This document shows positions 16,824 through 26,326 of a DNA stretch of 64,000 nucleotides, piece by piece. Position 1 is the stretch's first letter; the number at the start of each line of letters is the position of its first letter. The notes beneath the pieces are model-generated. The model was not told where the DNA came from. It ran no database searches and worked only from the letters and a program-made list of their open reading frames with translations. The position numbers and the translations under genes are program-made. The stretch is from Microbacterium sp. GCS4 (GTDB lineage: Bacteria; Actinomycetota; Actinomycetes; Actinomycetales; Microbacteriaceae), in assembly GCF_001262495.1 (NCBI RefSeq), contig NZ_LGYE01000001.1, forward strand, positions 372,001 to 436,000. The letters are read 5' to 3'.

Positions 16824-18080
16824 TCAATCGACGCCGTGGTCTTGGGGATGCCGAGCGGCGCCGCGCCCGTCGCCTCTCCCGATGTGCCTCGCCCGCGTAA
16901 TGGACGCGTTGCCGAAGCGTGCGACGGCGTCATCCATCGCGCCTTCCACGCGACGCCAGTCCTCGTCGTCGTCCCAGAGCGCGATTCCGCCGCCACCCGC
17001 GGGCCGGAGGTTCTCCGCGCGGACGCCCACGAGTCGGATGGGATCACGGCGATCGATCTGTGCGAACAGGCCGCGCGCGGCCTCGCCGATGCGCTGCCCG
17101 ACCGCGGTCGGCTCCGGCAGCGTCTGGGAACGCGTCAGCGTGCGGAAATCGTCGAACCGCACCTTGATCGACACGGTCGCCGCTTCCCACTCCGCACGGC
17201 GCAGTCGAGCGGCGACGCGATCGGCGAGTCGCATGAGCTCCGCCCCGAGGAAGATCCGGTCCGTGACGTCGACGTCGAAGGTCTCCTCGTGGCCGATGCT
17301 CTTCTCTATGCGCTCGGTCTCGACCGCGCGTGCGTCCTCCCCGCGGGACAGCGCGACCAGACGGGAGCCGAGCGCAGGACCGACGGCGCGATCGAGCATG
17401 TCGCTGGAGGATTCCCGGATGTCGCGGATCGTGCGGATGCCGCGCCCCTCCAGCGCCTCTGCGGCCTTCGGCCCCACGCCCCACATGGCTCGCACGGGCC
17501 GTGGATCGAGGAACGCCTGCGTGTCGCGGGCTGCGATCACGAGCATCCCGTCGGGCTTGGCGATCGTCGACGCCATCTTGGCGACGTGCTTGGTCGCTGC
17601 GACGCCGACGCTGCACGTGATGCCCACCTCCGCCTGCACGCGGTCGCGCACGAGCTGCGCGATCTGCGCGGGGCTCCCCCACAGCCGGCGTACGCCCTGC
17701 ACATCGAGGAACGCCTCGTCGACCGAGAGCGGCTCGACGAGCGGGGTGAAGGACTCGAAGATCGCCATGACCTGGCGCGAGACCTCCTGATAGCGGTGGA
17801 AGTGCGGGGGCACGATGCGCGCGGTCGGGCACAGTCGCACCGCCTGGGACACCGGCATGGCTGAGCGCACGCCGTAGCGTCGCGCTTCGTAGGAGGCGCT
17901 GGACACCACGGACCGACCGTCCGGGGAGCCGATGATCAGCGGCAGTCCGTGCAGACTGGGGTCGTCGAGCACCTCGACGGCCGCATAGAACGCGTCCATG
18001 TCGACGTGCAGGATGCGGGTGCCGGTGTCGTCGGCATCGGCGGACGACACCATCCGCCCTCTGCCGTCACCGTGACCCAT
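16824..18080 (-). CDS. dinB: DNA polymerase IV (Y-family translesion polymerase)
   Basis: This 418-residue Y-family polymerase bypasses damaged template bases. HVDMDAFYAAVE near residues 25-36 holds the first catalytic Asp, and SVDEAFLDV holds the second Asp-Glu pair. Helix-hairpin-helix and little-finger domains follow (MWGVGPKAAEAL, then SIGHEETF). No beta-clamp motif is obvious at the C-terminal end, which is Gly/Arg/Asp-rich. The ATG at 18080 lies 6 nt after GACAAT, a weak -10, which sits in a 7-bp inverted repeat. No clear LexA box is seen. Confidence 0.95.
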   Translation of the reverse strand: MGHGDGRGRMVSSADADDTGTRILHVDMDAFYAAVEVLDDPSLHGLPLIIGSPDGRSVVSSASYEARRYGVRSAMPVSQAVRLCPTARIVPPHFHRYQEVSRQVMAIFESFTPLVEPLSVDEAFLDVQGVRRLWGSPAQIAQLVRDRVQAEVGITCSVGVAATKHVAKMASTIAKPDGMLVIAARDTQAFLDPRPVRAMWGVGPKAAEALEGRGIRTIRDIRESSSDMLDRAVGPALGSRLVALSRGEDARAVETERIEKSIGHEETFDVDVTDRIFLGAELMRLADRVAARLRRAEWEAATVSIKVRFDDFRTLTRSQTLPEPTAVGQRIGEAARGLFAQIDRRDPIRLVGVRAENLRPAGGGGIALWDDDEDWRRVEGAMDDAVARFGNASITRARHIGRGDGRGAARHPQDHGVD

Positions 18081-18086
18081 GAATCC

Positions 18087-18109
18087 ATTGTCCCTCGGGC
18101 CGGGGACAA
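18087..18109 (-). promoter_or_regulatory. dinB promoter region with inverted repeat
   Basis: TTGTCCC (18088-18094) and GGGACAA (18103-18109) form a perfect 7-bp inverted repeat with an 8-nt spacer. It overlaps GACAAT (minus strand 18092-18087), which begins 12 nt before the dinB ATG. A candidate operator from symmetry only. Confidence 0.4.
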
Positions 18110-18158
18110 CCGGTCCGGCGGACCCGGCGACCCGCGGGCCGTCGAGTCCGCCGACAGA

Positions 18159-19673
18159 TCACTGTGCCGCGCGCTCCAGGACCAGTTCGCGCACGCGTGC
18201 GGCGTCGGCCTGGCCCTTCATCGCCTTCATGACGGCGCCGATCACGGCTCCCGCCGCCTGGACCTTGCCGTCCTTGATCTTCGCGAGGATGTCGGGCTGG
18301 GCCGCGAGCGCCTCGTCGATCGCGGCGATCAGCGCGCCGTCGTCCGAGACGACCGCCAGACCACGGGCATCCACGACCTGCTGCGGCGTGCCCTCGCCGG
18401 CGATGACGCCCTCGAGCACTTGACGCGCCAGCTTGTCGGTCAGCGTCCCCGCATCCACGAGTTTCTGCAGCGCGGCGACGTTCTCGGGCGAGACAAGGTC
18501 GGTCGCATCCTTCTCCCGCGCGTTCGCGAGGCGGGTGATCTCGCCCGTCCACCACTTGCGCGCGGAGGCGGGCGTCGCACCGGCGGCGACGGTCGCCTCG
18601 ACGACCTCGACGAGACCGCCGTTGCGGACGTCCTGGAACTCGAGGTCGGTGAACCCCCACTCGCCCATCAGGCGGCGGCGACGCGCGACCGGCTGCTCCG
18701 GCAGGGCGGCGCGCAGTTCCTCGACGAGCTCGCGCGCCGGCTGCACGGGCAGCAGGTCGGGCTCGGGGAAGTAGCGGTAGTCGTCGGCATCCGACTTCGG
18801 ACGTCCCGGCGATGTCGTGCCGGTGTCCTCGTGCCAGTGCCGCGTCTCCTGCGTGATGGTGCCGCCGTCGGCGAGGATCTGCGCCTGGCGCTGGATCTCG
18901 TAGCGGACCGCACGCTCGACCGAGCGCATCGAGTTGACGTTCTTGGTCTCGGTGCGGGTGCCGAGCTTCTCGACTCCGCGCGGACGCAGCGAGACGTTCG
19001 CGTCGCAGCGCAGGTTGCCGCGTTCGAGTCGCGCCTCGGAGATACCCAGGCCCCGGACGATGTCGCGGATCGCGGCCACGTAGGCCTTCGCGACCTCGGG
19101 TGCGCGGTGCTCGGCGCCGAAGATCGTCTTGGTGACGATCTCGACGAGCGGCACTCCCGCTCGGTTGTAGTCGACCAGCGAGTACTCGGCGCCCTGGATG
19201 CGTCCGGTCGCGCCGCCCATGTGGGTCAGCTTGCCGGCATCCTCCTCCATGTGCGCGCGCTCGATCGGGATCGTGACGAGCGTGCCGTCCTCGAGTTCGA
19301 CCTCGACCGACCCCTCGAACGCGATCGGCTCGTCGTACTGCGAGATCTGGTAGTTCTTGCCGAGGTCGGGGTAGAAATAGTTCTTCCGCGCGAAGCGACT
19401 CGACTCGGCGATCGAGCAGCCGAGCGCGAGGCCGAGGCTGATCGACGAGCGGATCGCCGTCTCGTTGACGACCGGAAGCGATCCGGGCAGGCCGAGGTCG
19501 ACCGGGGCGATGAGCGTGTTCGGCTCGGCCGCGTGGTAGAGCTCGTTGGCCGGGTTCGGCGCATCCGAGAACATCTTCGTGTTCGTGTTGAGCTCGACGT
19601 GCACCTCGAACCCGAGGACGGGCTCGAACAGCTCCAGCGCCTTGTCGAAGTCCATGAGCTTGGCAGCGGCCAT
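18159..19673 (-). CDS. gatB: Glu-tRNA(Gln)/Asp-tRNA(Asn) amidotransferase subunit B
   Basis: This 504-residue GatB recognises mischarged Glu-tRNA-Gln or Asp-tRNA-Asn and phosphorylates the acyl group before amidation. The GLEVH-like opening is [16 protein letters not shown]; the cradle domain and the C-terminal YqeY/tail domain (helical, Ala-rich) are complete. The start is ATG 19673, whose A is also the last base of the gatA stop. It is the third gene of gatC-gatA-gatB. Confidence 0.97.
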   Translation of the reverse strand: MAAAKLMDFDKALELFEPVLGFEVHVELNTNTKMFSDAPNPANELYHAAEPNTLIAPVDLGLPGSLPVVNETAIRSSISLGLALGCSIAESSRFARKNYFYPDLGKNYQISQYDEPIAFEGSVEVELEDGTLVTIPIERAHMEEDAGKLTHMGGATGRIQGAEYSLVDYNRAGVPLVEIVTKTIFGAEHRAPEVAKAYVAAIRDIVRGLGISEARLERGNLRCDANVSLRPRGVEKLGTRTETKNVNSMRSVERAVRYEIQRQAQILADGGTITQETRHWHEDTGTTSPGRPKSDADDYRYFPEPDLLPVQPARELVEELRAALPEQPVARRRRLMGEWGFTDLEFQDVRNGGLVEVVEATVAAGATPASARKWWTGEITRLANAREKDATDLVSPENVAALQKLVDAGTLTDKLARQVLEGVIAGEGTPQQVVDARGLAVVSDDGALIAAIDEALAAQPDILAKIKDGKVQAAGAVIGAVMKAMKGQADAARVRELVLERAAQ

Positions 19674-21190
19674 CAGCGGGTCCCTCCCACGAGCTGGGGT
19701 GCACGGGTGAGGAGCGGTGCTCCCCACGAGTCGACGAGCAGGGTCTCGAGGGCGGCGCCCACCTGGTACAGCCGCGCATCCTCACGGGCCGGGGCGATGA
19801 ACTGGATGCCGACGGGCAGTCCGTCGTCCGAGGCGAGACCGCTGGGGATCGAAATGCCGGGAACACCGGCGAGGTTCACCGGGATCGTGGTGATGTCGTT
19901 CAGGTACATCTGCAGTGGGTCGTCGATCTTCTCGCCGAGCTTGAAGGCCGTCGTCGGAGCGGACGGCGTGGCGATGACGTCGACGTCGGCGAACGCGTTC
20001 GCGAAGTCCTGCTGGATCAGGGTGCGGACCTTCTGCGCGCTGCCGTAGTAGGCGTCGTAGTATCCCGCCGAGAGCGCGTAGGTGCCGAGGATGATGCGGC
20101 GCTTGACCTCGTCGCCGAAGCCCGCGTCGCGGGTCGCGGACATGACGTCCTCGACGGTCGGGTTGCCGTCGGGCGTGACCCGGAGGCCGAAGCGCACGGA
20201 GTCGAACTTCGCGAGGTTGCTCGACGCCTCCGCCGGGAGGATCAGGTAGTACGCGGCGACGCCGTATTCGAAGTGCGGCGCACCGACCTCGACGATCTCC
20301 GCTCCCTGGGCCTCCATCAATGCCAGCGCGCTGCGGAACGACTCGGCGACGCCGGGCTGGAAACCGCTGTCGGGGAGCTCGCGGATCACGCCCACCTTGA
20401 GGCCCTTGAGGACGTCTCCGCGAGCGCCGTCCCGGGCCGCCTGGGCGAACGACGGCCACGCGTCGGTGAGCGAGGTGGAGTCCTTCGGGTCGTGTCCCCC
20501 GATCGCGTCGTGCAGCAGACCAGCGTCGAGCACGGTGCGCGTGACGGGGCCGACTTGGTCGAGGCTAGACGCCAGTGCGATCGCACCGTACCGGCTCACA
20601 CCGCCGTAGGTCGGCTTGACGCCCACCGTGCCGGTCACATGGGCGGGCTGACGGATGGAACCGCCCGTGTCGGAGCCGAGCGCGAGTGGTGCCTCGAAGG
20701 CCGCGACGGCGGCTGCCGAACCGCCGCCGGATCCGCCGGGGATCCGGTCGAGGTCCCAGGGGTTGCGCGTCGGCCCGTAAGCGGAGTGCTCGGTCGACGA
20801 GCCCATCGCGAACTCGTCCATGTTGGTCTTGCCGAGCGGCACGAGACCCGCGGCGCGCGAGCGGGCGACGACCGTGGCGTCGTACGGCGAGCGGTACCCC
20901 TCGAGGATGCGCGATCCGCTGGTCGTGGGCTGATCGGTCGTGACGAGGACGTCCTTGATCGCGAGCGGCACGCCGGCGATCGGGCCGAGCTCGTCCCCCG
21001 CCGCGCGACGGGCGTCGATCTCGGAGGCCGCCGCGATCGCACCCTCGTTCACGTGCAGGAAGGCGTGCACGTCGCCATCCACGGCGGCGATCCGGTCGAG
21101 GTGGGCCTGCGTGGCCTCGACGCTCGAGATCTCCCGGGAGGCGAGCTTCTCGGCCAGTTCGGCCGCGGTCAGGCGGATGATGTCGCTCAC
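19673..21190 (-). CDS. gatA: Glu-tRNA(Gln)/Asp-tRNA(Asn) amidotransferase subunit A
   Basis: This 505-residue amidase-signature enzyme generates ammonia from glutamine for GatB. The Ser-cisSer-Lys triad is at the expected places: Lys79 in AIKDV, Ser154 in GGSGGGS and nucleophile Ser178 in DTGGSIR. The ATG at 21190 overlaps the gatC stop by 4 nt and the stop overlaps gatB by one base, so the complex is made from one coupled transcript. The window has no need of a separate glutaminyl-tRNA synthetase. Confidence 0.97.
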   Translation of the reverse strand: MSDIIRLTAAELAEKLASREISSVEATQAHLDRIAAVDGDVHAFLHVNEGAIAAASEIDARRAAGDELGPIAGVPLAIKDVLVTTDQPTTSGSRILEGYRSPYDATVVARSRAAGLVPLGKTNMDEFAMGSSTEHSAYGPTRNPWDLDRIPGGSGGGSAAAVAAFEAPLALGSDTGGSIRQPAHVTGTVGVKPTYGGVSRYGAIALASSLDQVGPVTRTVLDAGLLHDAIGGHDPKDSTSLTDAWPSFAQAARDGARGDVLKGLKVGVIRELPDSGFQPGVAESFRSALALMEAQGAEIVEVGAPHFEYGVAAYYLILPAEASSNLAKFDSVRFGLRVTPDGNPTVEDVMSATRDAGFGDEVKRRIILGTYALSAGYYDAYYGSAQKVRTLIQQDFANAFADVDVIATPSAPTTAFKLGEKIDDPLQMYLNDITTIPVNLAGVPGISIPSGLASDDGLPVGIQFIAPAREDARLYQVGAALETLLVDSWGAPLLTRAPQLVGGTR

Positions 21191-21486
21191 TGCTCTTCTC
21201 CCAGGATCGCGGTCACGCGGAACCGGCCGTCGGCCTGGTCGGGTGCGTTCTGCAGCACCTGCTCATGCGTGAGCGTCTGCCCGACCACGTCGGGGCGGAA
21301 GACGTTGCTCAGCGGGATCGGGTGGCTCGTCGCCGCGACGTCGGCGGTCGCGACCTCCGACACCTTCGCGATGTTGTCGACGATGGCGTCGAGCTGACCC
21401 GTGAGCCGCGTCACCTCGTCGTCGTTCAGCTGGATGCGCGCGAGCACGCCGAGATGGCGCACAAGATCAGGGGTGATTTCAGACAC
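21187..21486 (-). CDS. gatC: Glu-tRNA(Gln)/Asp-tRNA(Asn) amidotransferase subunit C
   Basis: This 99-residue GatC wraps around GatA and stabilises the complex. The first helix [12 protein letters not shown] and the central NIAKV segment are typical. The GTG start at 21486 is preceded by GGAGGG, which itself lies directly after TAGACT (21498-21493). The 6-nt spacing means the transcript could be leaderless, or the purine run could act as a ribosome site if transcription starts upstream. Confidence 0.95.
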   Translation of the reverse strand: MSEITPDLVRHLGVLARIQLNDDEVTRLTGQLDAIVDNIAKVSEVATADVAATSHPIPLSNVFRPDVVGQTLTHEQVLQNAPDQADGRFRVTAILGEEQ

Positions 21487-21492
21487 CCCTCC

Positions 21493-21498
21493 AGTCTA
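21493..21498 (-). promoter_or_regulatory. Candidate -10 of the gatCAB operon
   Basis: TAGACT on the minus strand begins 12 nt before the gatC GTG. The divergent acyl-CoA synthetase promoter (TATGCT, 21542-21547) is 43 nt away. Confidence 0.55.
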
Positions 21499-21541
21499 GT
21501 CAGCGCCCCGGACGTCACCCGCAGTCGAGGGGGCACCGCCC

Positions 21542-21547
21542 TATGCT
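21542..21547 (+). promoter_or_regulatory. Candidate -10 for leaderless acyl-CoA synthetase gene
   Basis: TATGCT begins 12 nt before the GTG at 21554, with no ribosome-binding site between. Confidence 0.55.
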
Positions 21548-21553
21548 GGGCAC

Positions 21554-23254
21554 GTGAGCACGTATGAGCCTCCTCGCCCGTGGATCGCCAGCTACGCGGA
21601 CGGCGTCCCCGACGACCTCGCCCCGGTCTCCGGATCGCTGATCGACATCGTCGCGGCCTCCGCCCGTGACTACCCGGATGCTCCCGCCCTGCAGTTCTTC
21701 GGGCGCGAGACCACCTATGCGGACATGCAGGACGCGATCGATCGCGCCGCCGCCGGACTCCGCGAACTCGGGGTGCGCGCCGGGGACCCGGTCGCGATCG
21801 TCCTGCCCAACTGCCCGCAGCACATCGTGGCGTTCTACGCCGTGCTGCGGCTCGGCGCGGTCGTCGTCGAGCACAATCCGCTCTACACCCCCCGGGAGCT
21901 GCGCAAGCAGTTCGAGGACCACGGCGCCAAGCACGCGATCGTCTGGAACAAGATCGTCTCGACCGTGCAGGACTTCCCCACCGACCTCGCCGTCACGAAC
22001 CTCGTGTCGGTCGACGTCACCCGCGCCATGCCGTTCCTGACCCGGGTGGCGCTGCGCCTGCCCGTCGCGAAGGCGCGTGAGTCGCGCGCCGCACTGACCG
22101 AGCGCGTGCGCGGCACCGTCACCTGGGACACGATCGTGGGCTCGCAGCCGCTGCCCGCCTCGCACCCGAAGCCTGCGACCGACGACCTCGCGATCATCCA
22201 GTACACCTCCGGCACGACCGGAACGCCGAAGGGCGCATCTCTCACGCACCGCAACCTCCTCGCGAACGCCGCGCAGGCCCAGGCCTGGGTGCCCTCCATC
22301 CAGCGGGGCAAGGGATGCGTCGTCTACGCCGTGCTGCCGATGTTCCACGCATACGGCCTCACGCTGTGCCTCACGTTCGCGATGTCGATGGGCGCACGCC
22401 TCGTGCTGTTCCCGAAGTTCGACCCCGACCTCGTGCTCGACGTCATGAAGAAGCATCCCGCGACGTTCCTGCCCCTCGTGCCGCCGATCGCCGACCGTCT
22501 TCTGCGCGCCGCCCAGACGAAGGGCGTGTCGCTCGCGGGAATCGAGGTCGCCATCTCGGGAGCCATGGCTCTCCCCCACGAGCTCGTCGTGCCGTTCGAG
22601 CAGGCGACCGGCGGCTACCTCGTCGAGGGATACGGCCTCAGCGAGTGCTCCCCCGTCCTGATGGCGAACCCGGTCGCCGACAACCGCGTCCCCGGCACCG
22701 TCGGGCTTCCGCTGCCCGGTACCGAGTGCCGTGTCGTCGATCCCGAGAACCCCTCCGCCGACGTTGCCTCGGGTTCGGCCGGTGAGCTGGTCGTGCGCGG
22801 TCCGCAGGTGTTCTCCGGGTACTACGGCAAGCCCGAGGAGACCGAAGCGGTGTTCGTGGACGGCTGGTTCCGCACCGGCGACATCGTCACGGTCGACGAG
22901 GCCGGCTTCATCCGCATCGTCGACCGCATCAAGGAGCTCATCATCACCGGCGGCTTCAACGTCGCGCCCACGGAGGTCGAGAACGCCCTGCGACAGCATC
23001 CGCAGGTCGTGGACGCCGCCGTCATCGGACTCCCCAGCGAGCACTCCGGAGAGGAGGTCGTGGCGGCGATCGTCGTCGACCCCGGTGCGGATATCGACGT
23101 CGAGGCCGTGCGTGAGTACGCACGCAGCATCCTCACGCCGTACAAAGTGCCCCGCCGCGTGTTCGTGGTCGACGAACTGCCGAAGTCCCTGATCGGCAAA
23201 GTGCTGCGGCGCCAGGTGAAGGAGAAGCTGCTCGCTCTCACCAGCGGGTCCTGA
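21554..23254 (+). CDS. Long-chain fatty acid-CoA ligase (AMP-binding, FadD type)
   Basis: This 566-residue ANL-superfamily enzyme activates a fatty acid to acyl-AMP and then acyl-CoA. The AMP loop YTSGTTGTPKGASLTH is near residues 217-232. The gate/adenine region YGLSECSP, the hinge FRTGDIV...DRIKELIITGG and the C-terminal catalytic Lys in SLIGKVLRR are all present. Chain length cannot be predicted. The GTG at 21554 is a likely leaderless start. It is divergent from gatCAB and followed after 45 nt by a DEAD-box helicase with its own promoter. Confidence 0.92.
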   Translation: MSTYEPPRPWIASYADGVPDDLAPVSGSLIDIVAASARDYPDAPALQFFGRETTYADMQDAIDRAAAGLRELGVRAGDPVAIVLPNCPQHIVAFYAVLRLGAVVVEHNPLYTPRELRKQFEDHGAKHAIVWNKIVSTVQDFPTDLAVTNLVSVDVTRAMPFLTRVALRLPVAKARESRAALTERVRGTVTWDTIVGSQPLPASHPKPATDDLAIIQYTSGTTGTPKGASLTHRNLLANAAQAQAWVPSIQRGKGCVVYAVLPMFHAYGLTLCLTFAMSMGARLVLFPKFDPDLVLDVMKKHPATFLPLVPPIADRLLRAAQTKGVSLAGIEVAISGAMALPHELVVPFEQATGGYLVEGYGLSECSPVLMANPVADNRVPGTVGLPLPGTECRVVDPENPSADVASGSAGELVVRGPQVFSGYYGKPEETEAVFVDGWFRTGDIVTVDEAGFIRIVDRIKELIITGGFNVAPTEVENALRQHPQVVDAAVIGLPSEHSGEEVVAAIVVDPGADIDVEAVREYARSILTPYKVPRRVFVVDELPKSLIGKVLRRQVKEKLLALTSGS

Positions 23255-23287
23255 ACGCATCACCAGGTGGCGCGCGTCGCGAGACGC

Positions 23288-23293
23288 TACCCT
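23288..23293 (+). promoter_or_regulatory. Candidate -10 for leaderless helicase gene
   Basis: TACCCT begins 12 nt before the GTG at 23300 and there is no ribosome-binding site in the gap. Confidence 0.5.
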
Positions 23294-23299
23294 TGATCA

Positions 23300-25129
23300 G
23301 TGACTCCTGAAGACGCTGCGCCCACCGACACCCCCTCGACCCCCGGATTCGAGGAGCTCGGGATCACCGGGCCCGTCCTCAAGTCCATCAAGGATCTCGG
23401 ATACGAGACACCCTCGCCCATCCAGGCCGCGACCATCCCGACGCTGCTCTCCGGCCGCGACGTGGTCGGCATGGCCCAGACCGGCACCGGAAAGACGGCC
23501 GCGTTCGCGCTGCCCGTGCTCGAGCGGCTCGACGTGTCTCAGAAGACGCCGCAGGCGCTCGTGCTCGCCCCGACCCGTGAGCTCGCACTCCAGGTCTGCG
23601 AGGCCTTCGAGTCCTACGCCTCGAAGATGAAGGGCGTCCACGTGCTGCCCGTCTACGGCGGTCAGGGGTACGGCGTGCAGCTGTCGGCCCTCCGACGCGG
23701 CGTGCATGTCGTCGTCGGCACCCCGGGTCGCATCATGGACCACCTCGCCAAGGGCACGCTCGACCTCTCGGAGCTCCAGTATCTCGTGCTCGACGAGGCC
23801 GACGAGATGCTCAAGATGGGCTTCGCGGAGGACGTCGAGCAGATCCTTGCGCAGACGCCCGTGGAGAAGCAGGTCGCCCTGTTCTCGGCCACGATGCCGG
23901 CGCAGATCCGTCGCCTCGCGCAGCAGTACCTCCGTGATCCCGAGGAGATCACGATCAAGTCGAAGACGGCGACGAACACGAACATCACGCAGCGCTACCT
24001 CGTGGTGTCGTATGCGCAGAAGGTCGATGCGCTCACGCGCATCCTCGAGGTCGAGAACTTCGACGGCATGATCGTCTTCGTCCGGACGAAGAACGAGACC
24101 GAGACCCTCGCCGAAAAGCTCCGAGCCCGCGGCTACTCGGCCGCCGCGATCAACGGCGACGTGCCGCAGGTGCAGCGCGAGCGCAGCGTGAATCAGCTCA
24201 AGGACGGCAAGCTCGACATCCTTGTCGCCACGGATGTCGCCGCTCGTGGTCTCGACGTCGAGCGCATCAGCCACGTGGTGAACTTCGACATCCCGACGGA
24301 CACGGAGTCGTACGTGCACCGCATCGGCCGCACCGGCCGCGCCGGTCGCACGGGTGATGCGATCAGCTTCATCACCCCGCGCGAGCGCTATCTGCTCAAG
24401 CACATCGAGAAGGCCACACGTCAGCAGCCGACCCAGATGCAGCTGCCGACGACCGACGACGTGAACACGACGCGTCTTGCGCGTTTCGACGACGCGATCA
24501 CCACCGCGCTCGGCGACGCATCGCGCATCGAGAAGTTCCGTGACATCATCGCCCACTACGTGCGCAACCACGACGTGCCGGAGGCGGATGTCGCGGCGGC
24601 GCTCGCCGTGGTCGCTCAGGGAGACCAGCCGCTCCTGCTGGATCCTCAGGACGACGCCCTTGCACGCGCCGTCGAGTACGACAACCGTCCGCCGCGTGAG
24701 CGTACGACCCGTGAACCGCGGGAGAACCGCGAACCGCGTGAGCGGCGCGGGCGCGGCGACTACGCGGCCTACCGCATCGAGGTCGGTCGCCGCCACCGCG
24801 TCGAGCCGCGTCAGATCGTCGGAGCGCTCGCGAACGAGGGCGGCCTCGGCCGCGACGACTTCGGCGCGATCAACATCCGCCCGGACTTCTCGATCGTCGA
24901 GCTGCCCGCAAACCTCGACCCGGCGGTGCTCGCCAAGTTGAGCGACACGAGGATCTCGGGCCGCCTGATCGAGATCAAGCCGGATCGCGGTCCTGGCGCC
25001 CGCCGTGCACCCCGTGAGGGCGGTCGCGACCGCTTCGAGCGTCGTGACGAGCGTCCGCGCTACGACCGCCGCGACGACCGTCCGACTCGCGACGACCGCC
25101 CGGCACGCAAGCCGCGCCACAAGGGCTGA
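23300..25129 (+). CDS. DEAD-box RNA helicase (DeaD/CsdA-like) with Arg-rich tail
   Basis: This 609-residue ATP-dependent RNA helicase probably acts in ribosome assembly and RNA turnover. It has the Q motif, TGTGKT at 61-66, PTRELA, the DEAD box in VLDEADEML, SATMP, and HRIGRTGRAGRTG. A DbpA-type RNA-binding domain follows near 490-560 (YRIEVGRRHRVEP onward). Low-complexity Arg/Asp/Glu stretches flank that domain, including a tail with repeated DDRP and DERP units. The GTG at 23300 is a likely leaderless start. The acetyltransferase gene begins 2 nt after its stop. Confidence 0.95.
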   Translation: MTPEDAAPTDTPSTPGFEELGITGPVLKSIKDLGYETPSPIQAATIPTLLSGRDVVGMAQTGTGKTAAFALPVLERLDVSQKTPQALVLAPTRELALQVCEAFESYASKMKGVHVLPVYGGQGYGVQLSALRRGVHVVVGTPGRIMDHLAKGTLDLSELQYLVLDEADEMLKMGFAEDVEQILAQTPVEKQVALFSATMPAQIRRLAQQYLRDPEEITIKSKTATNTNITQRYLVVSYAQKVDALTRILEVENFDGMIVFVRTKNETETLAEKLRARGYSAAAINGDVPQVQRERSVNQLKDGKLDILVATDVAARGLDVERISHVVNFDIPTDTESYVHRIGRTGRAGRTGDAISFITPRERYLLKHIEKATRQQPTQMQLPTTDDVNTTRLARFDDAITTALGDASRIEKFRDIIAHYVRNHDVPEADVAAALAVVAQGDQPLLLDPQDDALARAVEYDNRPPRERTTREPRENREPRERRGRGDYAAYRIEVGRRHRVEPRQIVGALANEGGLGRDDFGAINIRPDFSIVELPANLDPAVLAKLSDTRISGRLIEIKPDRGPGARRAPREGGRDRFERRDERPRYDRRDDRPTRDDRPARKPRHKG

Positions 25130-25131
25130 CC

Positions 25132-25596
25132 GTGACAGAGGTGCGGATCGAGCGGGCGGCACTCGAGTCCGCCATCGATCTCGCACGTCTGAAATGGCTC
25201 GACGCCGAGGGACGCGAGCCCACGGACCCCGAGCTGCGTGCCTTCACGCAGGAAATGACGTCGTGGTGGGCGGAGAATGGCGCGAACCACTCCGCGTACA
25301 TCGCCCGGTCGCCGTCCGGCCAGGCTATCGGCGCCGCCTGGTTAGCGCTCGTCCCGCGCGTGCCGCGCCCAGGGAATCTCCGACGATTGTCTGCTGATGT
25401 CCAGAGCGTGTACGTGGTGCCCACGTCCCGTGGGCAGGGAGTCGGATCGATGCTCGTCGAGGCAGCTCGCGCCGCGGCAGTGGATCAGGGCGCTCCGCGG
25501 ATCGTCGTCCACTCGAGCGAGCGGGCCGTGCCGCTGTACCGCCGTCTGGGATTCGCCATCTCGGAGCGTCTGCTCCAACGCCACCACGACTCGTGA
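25132..25596 (+). CDS. GNAT family N-acetyltransferase
   Basis: This 154-residue GNAT-fold protein should transfer acetyl from acetyl-CoA to an amine. The acetyl-CoA loop is VYVVPTSRGQGVGSMLVEAA near residues 96-115, followed by LYRRLGF at the usual place near the C-terminus. The substrate is unknown. The GTG start at 25132 follows the helicase stop by 2 nt, so it is probably translated from the helicase mRNA. I see no independent promoter. Confidence 0.88.
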   Translation: MTEVRIERAALESAIDLARLKWLDAEGREPTDPELRAFTQEMTSWWAENGANHSAYIARSPSGQAIGAAWLALVPRVPRPGNLRRLSADVQSVYVVPTSRGQGVGSMLVEAARAAAVDQGAPRIVVHSSERAVPLYRRLGFAISERLLQRHHDS

Positions 25597-25726
25597 CCCA
25601 GATGGTCTGAGAGGTCCCCTCGATCGGCTGGGCCCCGGGCACAGTTTCGGATGGCGCGAGCGACACGCCGCGGCATCCCCCTGTTCTGCGGAGTGTCGGT
25701 CCCCCGCTCCGCAGCCGCGCCCGCGC

Positions 25727-25732
25727 TAGGGT
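25727..25732 (+). promoter_or_regulatory. Candidate -10 for leaderless GNAT gene
   Basis: TAGGGT begins 12 nt before the ATG at 25739. An 8-bp inverted repeat (25686-25693 with 25707-25714) lies just upstream and may be the end of the preceding transcript. Confidence 0.5.
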
Positions 25733-25738
25733 GACCGG

Positions 25739-26281
25739 ATGCTGGTGATCAGAGACGCGACCGTCCGAGACGCGCGCGGCGTGGCCGTCGTGCATGTGGA
25801 TTCCTGGCGCTCCGCATACGCGGGACTCATCGACCAGGACGTGCTCGACCGGCAGAGCGTCGACGCGCGAACGGAGATGTGGACCACCTGGATCGAGCGT
25901 TCCCTGGCCGGGGAGTCCACCGACGCCTACGGTCCCGTCCCCCATCGGCTGGTCGTCGCGGAACTCGACGGTCGCATCGTCGGATGGGCGAGCTTCGGCG
26001 GCGGACGGGACGAGGATCTGCGCGAGCAGGGTGAGATCGCCGGCCTGTATGCACATCCGGATGCCTGGTCGCAGGGCATCGGGCATGCGCTGATCCGGCG
26101 CGCCGAAGACGCCCTGCGGGCCGAGGGATGGGCACGCGGCTACCTCTGGGTCTTGAACGGCAATGAACGTGCGATCGGCTTCTACCGAGCCCACGGCTGG
26201 GCCGTCGACGGCGCCGAGAAGTTCGGGGAGGGTGGCAGTGTCGAGGGGCTCCACGAGCTGCGGATGTCGCGGGTGCTCTGA
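25739..26281 (+). CDS. GNAT family N-acetyltransferase
   Basis: This is a second, unrelated-looking GNAT acetyltransferase of 180 residues, beginning MLVIRDATVRDARGVAVVHV. The acetyl-CoA-binding segment is AGLYAHPDAWSQGIGHALI near 100-118, then GYLWVLNGNERAIGFYRAHGW, a pattern frequent in acetyltransferases of unknown substrate. The ATG at 25739 follows TAGGGT with 6 nt between, so it is probably leaderless. The 142-nt gap before it holds one hairpin and no other recognisable feature. Confidence 0.88.
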   Translation: MLVIRDATVRDARGVAVVHVDSWRSAYAGLIDQDVLDRQSVDARTEMWTTWIERSLAGESTDAYGPVPHRLVVAELDGRIVGWASFGGGRDEDLREQGEIAGLYAHPDAWSQGIGHALIRRAEDALRAEGWARGYLWVLNGNERAIGFYRAHGWAVDGAEKFGEGGSVEGLHELRMSRVL

Positions 26282-26314
26282 CGTCCTGGCATCCCGTCGA
26301 GAACGACCGGCGGA

Positions 26315-26320
26315 TACCCT
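26315..26320 (+). promoter_or_regulatory. Candidate -10 for leaderless winged-helix gene
   Basis: TACCCT begins 12 nt before the GTG at 26327. Confidence 0.5.
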
Positions 26321-26326
26321 GAGCCC

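Noticed and set aside
17949..20048. A 699-codon plus-strand frame over dinB and gatB
   Set aside because: It is antisense to two unmistakable genes and shows no motif of its own.
24660..25129. Repeated GACCGYC-type units near the end of the helicase gene as a DNA repeat element
   Set aside because: They encode the Arg/Asp-rich tail common to DEAD-box helicases and are in frame throughout.
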